Positions 42,754 through 46,659 of a stretch of 46,659 nt of DNA are shown here, one piece after another (within the stretch, counting starts at the first letter, position 1; each line of letters starts with the position of its first letter). This DNA comes from CAYPPG01 sp964412555. Its GTDB lineage: Bacteria > Hinthialibacterota > Hinthialibacteria > Hinthialibacterales > Hinthialibacteraceae. The stretch spans positions 1 to 46,659 of the forward strand of contig CAYPPG010000061.1 of NCBI GenBank assembly GCA_964412555.1. The letters run 5' to 3'. The translations under genes and the position numbers were made by a program. The notes beneath the pieces are model-generated. The model was not told where the DNA came from and did not search any database. It saw only the letters and a program-made list of their open reading frames with translations.

Positions 42754-45700
42754 ATGTTTCTATCGATTCTTTCCTTCTATTTCACATTTTTATTCATTTC
42801 AACGACAAATATTCAAGCCGGGTATGCGGAGTTATCTGACAACTCTGCGTCATTCTTCATGATTCCTGGCGATTCTGTAGAAGTCTTCGATGATTCTTCG
42901 GCAACAGAAATATTATCCGGAAAAACGGACTTCGACGACATCGAGGATCGTCAAATCACTGTTCGTTGGAATTACGCTGGTCATTATGACATCGTCGATT
43001 GGCACATTTATGTGCGAAAAGGAGATGGGGGCTATTTTTACTTAAACCACACAAGCGATGGCGCATTATGCGAGTATGAATGGGTGGATCCACCTATCAA
43101 TCTGCAATTGCAATTTCGTGTGTGGGGAATTTATAAAAACGAGCAAGGGCAAAATCGGCTTGTGATTCTTGATCAACCGCAGCCGATGGGATTTACGTTG
43201 ACAGGGGAGCCTGCTGTCCCACTCAAAAAGATCGCGAATCCTGATGATATTCCTGCCGGAACCGCAATCGTGACCGACGATTTGTTTCATAACACGGATT
43301 TGAGTGGAGGGAGTGATATCGACAGTGAACTGGAACGCGCGCTGGCGTTGAAATTCAATCCCGGCGAGGGGGATTTTGACAATGTGCATGTCTATGGAAG
43401 CGTAAATGGAGCGGATTACTCATTTCTCGGTCAAACCGGCGCGGGAGACGTGTTTTACTTTCGTTTTGACGCAAATAATACTTTTGCGTGTGCAAAAGAT
43501 TGGCAGAACGGACCACAATACAATGAAACATATCGATTTCGCATCTATTGTTTTCGTAACGATGGTGAGCGAGTGATCATGAATGTTGGCCCAGTGACTT
43601 TTTCGATGGAAACGAACGCAACTCCCACACCAACAAAAACTCCATCGCTTGTTGCGACAGCCACAGCAACGCCAACACACATCCCATCACCAACGATTCT
43701 CCCAACATCAACATCGGCGGCAATCCCTCCCTCTCCTACACCCACGCCGACGCCAACAACGAATGGGGAAGATAGCGATTTCATTCAAATTTTAGTGAAT
43801 GATTATTATCCGCAGGAAGAATCGAGTTTGGATCAGGTTTATCTTGGCGACATTTGTATTTTTCCTTTAAATTGGGATCCGGATAATCCGCAAATTCCCT
43901 TGAACATCACCGATAAGAATGATGACGGTCAATTCGAAGTTGAGATTCCGCAAGATTCGGGAAAAACCGTGGTTGCGTTTGGTTCCATGATTCCTTTGCG
44001 CGTTCGAGTTTATCTTTCCTGCGCAACGACGATTCAAGCGCATATTGAACGGGGCGATTTCAGCATGTTTCCGGCGATGGAAATCGATCCATCGGCAAAT
44101 GAGGAATATTCTGTTATTGATGTGGAAGATCCGACCGGTATTTGGTGTATCGAGTTTGAAGGGGAGAATATCTTGATTCATGAGATTTTCTATATCCCCA
44201 ATCCCGAGGTTCCAACATCAACACCTTATCAAATACCGACAGATGTTTTTACACCAACTTTTACTTTTTCCCCAACACCACTTTTTACTCCAACATTGAC
44301 TTTTACCCCAACACCAACCTTTACACCGACACCAACTTTTACTCAAACATACACACCAATTCGTCCAACTTTGACACCGACATCGACCTATTTGCCATAT
44401 ATCGATCCGGATACGCCCCGTTTTGATGATCCGCAATTTACGAGCGTCGAAGTGGCTGACTTTTACACGGAACCGGTATCAAATTTATCAACGGTTGATT
44501 TAGGATCGGTGGTTTTTACGGCAAATTCAAGCATTCTACCGCTGATGAACATCCGCGATTGTGATGGGGATGGAAAAATGGAATTGGAATTTCCTCTTGA
44601 GTTATTTAAAAATAATACTCAAACCAGCTGGCATTTTTATGATAAAAGACCGAAACTGATGCAATTCCTGCTCTCTCATATGACAACCACCTCATTTAGA
44701 GTCGAAAATGAAGACTCATTAAGATGGACTTATGTCGGGATGGATACGAATCCCGATTCTTATCATATTCAAACGCTCATCCATCCGGATGGAATTCGAT
44801 TTGGAGATTTTTCTGGTAGTAATATTTGCATCAAAAAAATCTGCTGGAGCAATCCCGATTATGAACTCCGATATCCTTATGAATGGAAAACGTATGATTA
44901 TTTGGATATTGTTGGCATTCCACGTCTGACGAGTGATCAATCTTTTGTCACCGAAATAGAAAAAATTAGTCATATTTCCAAATTTCGGTCTGCTATTGGC
45001 CATGATTATTCGGATGATTTCGAAACGTGTCGAACAATGCGACATTATTTTTTGCCGAAACCGGAATATCGGCAAAGTCATGAAATCAAAGTGTTTTCCC
45101 CGATTCACGGTGAGATTATATCGTTGCGCAATGAAGATGGAATCGAGAGTACCAATCGCGATAATCAACAAGTCCTAATTTCACTATCCGCTAATTGCGC
45201 ATTTACGCTGATTCTATCACATGTCGATTTGCTTTCCGACGAATTAAAGGTAGGAACGCAGGTGCAAATGGGAGACCAAATCGGGACGATTCATTTCGAT
45301 ACTCTCGATCCGTATGATCAATCACAAAACTTCAACGTTGCCATCCGTGTAAATACACGACAAGGTTTTCGTTTGTTTTCCTATATGGAGGTGCTGCAAG
45401 AAGGATGTATGGATCTCTATATCGGCAATCGTTTACGCGAATCATTTCTTATGAGTCAGGAAGAACGAGATGCTAAACCATTGCAATGCATAGGCGGTTG
45501 GTATACAACCGGTGAAAATGCAGATGATTGGGTCGATGTATGGGCGGATCCACGTGATCAATCCTATTATATTAGACCTACACCTGCTCCATTCTCAGAA
45601 GAAGATTTTATTCATATCATTCCGGATGATGTTTATCACTCACCAATTTCCGGATTGGAACAAATCGATCTCGGCTCTGTAATTGTTACGTCGGCCTACC

Positions 45701-46659
45701 AAGATAATGAAGAACCTGTTCCTTTAAATGTTATCGATTTTGATGGAGACGGGCAATTGGAAATCGAGGTGCCATGGTCGCATCCCTCACAAGAATCATC
45801 GCAAGCGGTTATTGCTTTCAAAGGACCATTAGCACCGCAAGTGAGAATTCTGATTGCCTATAAAGATCAAATAAGCATATCCGAAGGTCCAAGTGAGTGG
45901 ATGCAGTTTCTACCTCAAAAATCTGTAAATGTATTTGGAAAAAGAGTAGTTACTAAAGAAATAAATGAATACATTGAACAAGAATTTATTAGAGAAGAGG
46001 TAAGACATATTCGAATAACAGGCGATCATTTTTACATCAAAAGGATTTCGATTGCATGGCCATTCGAAGAAGACTATCAAAGCACCGCCGATTCAAAAAC
46101 TTATATTTGCGATGTGATAAATAATGGGGTTCCTCATTTTATTCAACAAAACGTGATCGATCTATCTAAAATCAAACAATTATCCAAACTCCGCTCCTCC
46201 GTGGGACACGATTTTTCTGACGAATTTGAATCGAATCGAAGCATGAAACATTATTTATTTATCAAAACGGAATATTGTTCAACTGGAACAGTTGAAATTT
46301 ATAGCCCTTTTGACGGTTTAATTTTAGACAAAGGTAGCAAATATAGTGATGGATTGCACGATGCAGGAATAGCTATTCGTTCTATCGACTATCCTGCGTT
46401 TCAAATCGATTTTAGTCACATAGAATTGTCATCAAACGAACTCTATAGTGGAGTTTATGTAAATGAGGGTCAGCTGATTGGTTATGCAAGAGTACATACA
46501 TATGTAGAAGACTCAATGACAAATGCATTCGATGTGGATATGAAAGTAATCACTCCGCGAGGGTTGCGACAAATTTCTTTCATCGAAGCACTCACAGATG
46601 AAGCATTTGGTTCTTCGCTGTTTGGTATGGATAAAGGAGGAGAAGCCAGTGCATACCCC
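42754..46659 (+). CDS. Giant secreted protein with shared tandem module and M23-like repeats (partial)
   Basis: An open frame of at least 1302 codons with no stop before the window ends. GAGAGCGAG precedes the ATG, and a signal peptide covers residues 1-23. Residues 43-285 form the tandem module shared with the proteins at 17261 and 25833 (KTDFDDIEDRQITVRWN, DWHIYVRKG). Two Thr/Pro linkers (about 289-337, 487-549) separate a first short repeat from the rest. Three short units (near 345, 563 and 960) share a YLGDI/DLGSV...NIxDxDGDGxxE pattern. Two larger units, near residues 742 and 1144, share RSAIGHDYSDDFETCRTMRHYF (quoted in part), then SPIHGEI and LILSHVDL or DFSHIEL. This resembles M23 peptidase but lacks its HxH motif. 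Function unknown, probably cell-surface. Confidence 0.85.
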   Translation, partial: MFLSILSFYFTFLFISTTNIQAGYAELSDNSASFFMIPGDSVEVFDDSSATEILSGKTDFDDIEDRQITVRWNYAGHYDIVDWHIYVRKGDGGYFYLNHTSDGALCEYEWVDPPINLQLQFRVWGIYKNEQGQNRLVILDQPQPMGFTLTGEPAVPLKKIANPDDIPAGTAIVTDDLFHNTDLSGGSDIDSELERALALKFNPGEGDFDNVHVYGSVNGADYSFLGQTGAGDVFYFRFDANNTFACAKDWQNGPQYNETYRFRIYCFRNDGERVIMNVGPVTFSMETNATPTPTKTPSLVATATATPTHIPSPTILPTSTSAAIPPSPTPTPTPTTNGEDSDFIQILVNDYYPQEESSLDQVYLGDICIFPLNWDPDNPQIPLNITDKNDDGQFEVEIPQDSGKTVVAFGSMIPLRVRVYLSCATTIQAHIERGDFSMFPAMEIDPSANEEYSVIDVEDPTGIWCIEFEGENILIHEIFYIPNPEVPTSTPYQIPTDVFTPTFTFSPTPLFTPTLTFTPTPTFTPTPTFTQTYTPIRPTLTPTSTYLPYIDPDTPRFDDPQFTSVEVADFYTEPVSNLSTVDLGSVVFTANSSILPLMNIRDCDGDGKMELEFPLELFKNNTQTSWHFYDKRPKLMQFLLSHMTTTSFRVENEDSLRWTYVGMDTNPDSYHIQTLIHPDGIRFGDFSGSNICIKKICWSNPDYELRYPYEWKTYDYLDIVGIPRLTSDQSFVTEIEKISHISKFRSAIGHDYSDDFETCRTMRHYFLPKPEYRQSHEIKVFSPIHGEIISLRNEDGIESTNRDNQQVLISLSANCAFTLILSHVDLLSDELKVGTQVQMGDQIGTIHFDTLDPYDQSQNFNVAIRVNTRQGFRLFSYMEVLQEGCMDLYIGNRLRESFLMSQEERDAKPLQCIGGWYTTGENADDWVDVWADPRDQSYYIRPTPAPFSEEDFIHIIPDDVYHSPISGLEQIDLGSVIVTSAYQDNEEPVPLNVIDFDGDGQLEIEVPWSHPSQESSQAVIAFKGPLAPQVRILIAYKDQISISEGPSEWMQFLPQKSVNVFGKRVVTKEINEYIEQEFIREEVRHIRITGDHFYIKRISIAWPFEEDYQSTADSKTYICDVINNGVPHFIQQNVIDLSKIKQLSKLRSSVGHDFSDEFESNRSMKHYLFIKTEYCSTGTVEIYSPFDGLILDKGSKYSDGLHDAGIAIRSIDYPAFQIDFSHIELSSNELYSGVYVNEGQLIGYARVHTYVEDSMTNAFDVDMKVITPRGLRQISFIEALTDEAFGSSLFGMDKGGEASAYP

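Overview
The window looks like part of the chromosome of an uncultured, Gram-negative-type bacterium with moderate GC content. I cannot name its phylum. Several things point to a candidate phylum of the PVC/FCB or Hydrogenedentota/Sumerlaeota/Poribacteria kind, by general resemblance only. These are lone FTLIELL-type prepilins, sugar-metabolism enzymes carrying twin-arginine signals, large secreted proteins with Thr-Pro linkers (cohesin, PKD, CotH, choice-of-anchor), URO-D and phytanoyl-CoA dioxygenase family enzymes, and many short palindromic intergenic repeats. No phage genes, integrase, rRNA or CRISPR array are visible.

Layout. 1-5.1 kb: tail of a gene, tRNA-Thr(UGU), a small unknown protein, a Tat-exported sugar isomerase/epimerase-like protein, a small lipoprotein candidate, an SH3-like secreted protein, an aldo/keto reductase and a secreted M14 carboxypeptidase-like protein. 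5.5-10.5 kb: a prepilin, a 1021-residue secreted protein built from four jelly-roll-like repeats with a palindromic element inside its frame, and an unknown coiled protein. 10.6-16.9 kb: URO-D family protein, secreted M23 peptidase with PKD domains, a double-domain SagB-type oxidoreductase, a candidate small RNA and a Tat-exported Gfo/Idh/MocA oxidoreductase. 17.2-28.8 kb: a two-cohesin secreted protein, an M24 peptidase, a beta-propeller sensor kinase with its NarL-type regulator, an ISL3 transposase fragment, a PI-PLC/PKD secreted protein broken by a 100-N assembly gap, and a second prepilin. 28.8-33.1 kb: a Tat-exported fucose-isomerase-like protein, a clan GH-A-like hydrolase, a higBA toxin-antitoxin pair and an AT-rich HNH nuclease gene. 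33.1-39.7 kb: a peptide-type ABC importer lacking its ATPases, a PhyH dioxygenase, and leuA under a leucine T-box followed by a leucine-rich leader ORF. 39.8 kb to end: a CotH-kinase secreted protein, a DUF488 protein, a beta-helix remnant and a giant secreted ORF running off the window (at least 1302 codons).

How it fits together. Much of the window encodes export-bound proteins, probably for scavenging and modifying carbohydrate and peptide at the cell surface. The most interesting signals are four. (1) A tandem beta-sandwich module is shared by three otherwise unrelated secreted proteins. (2) The terminal giant protein has repeated M23-like modules that keep the HxxxD motif but lack the HxH motif. 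(3) A hairpin repeat family has a conserved nine-base loop and compensating stem changes, and one copy sits inside a coding frame. (4) leuA has a two-layer leader: a T-box, then a short leucine-rich ORF whose ribosome-binding site lies in a perfect 11-bp inverted repeat.
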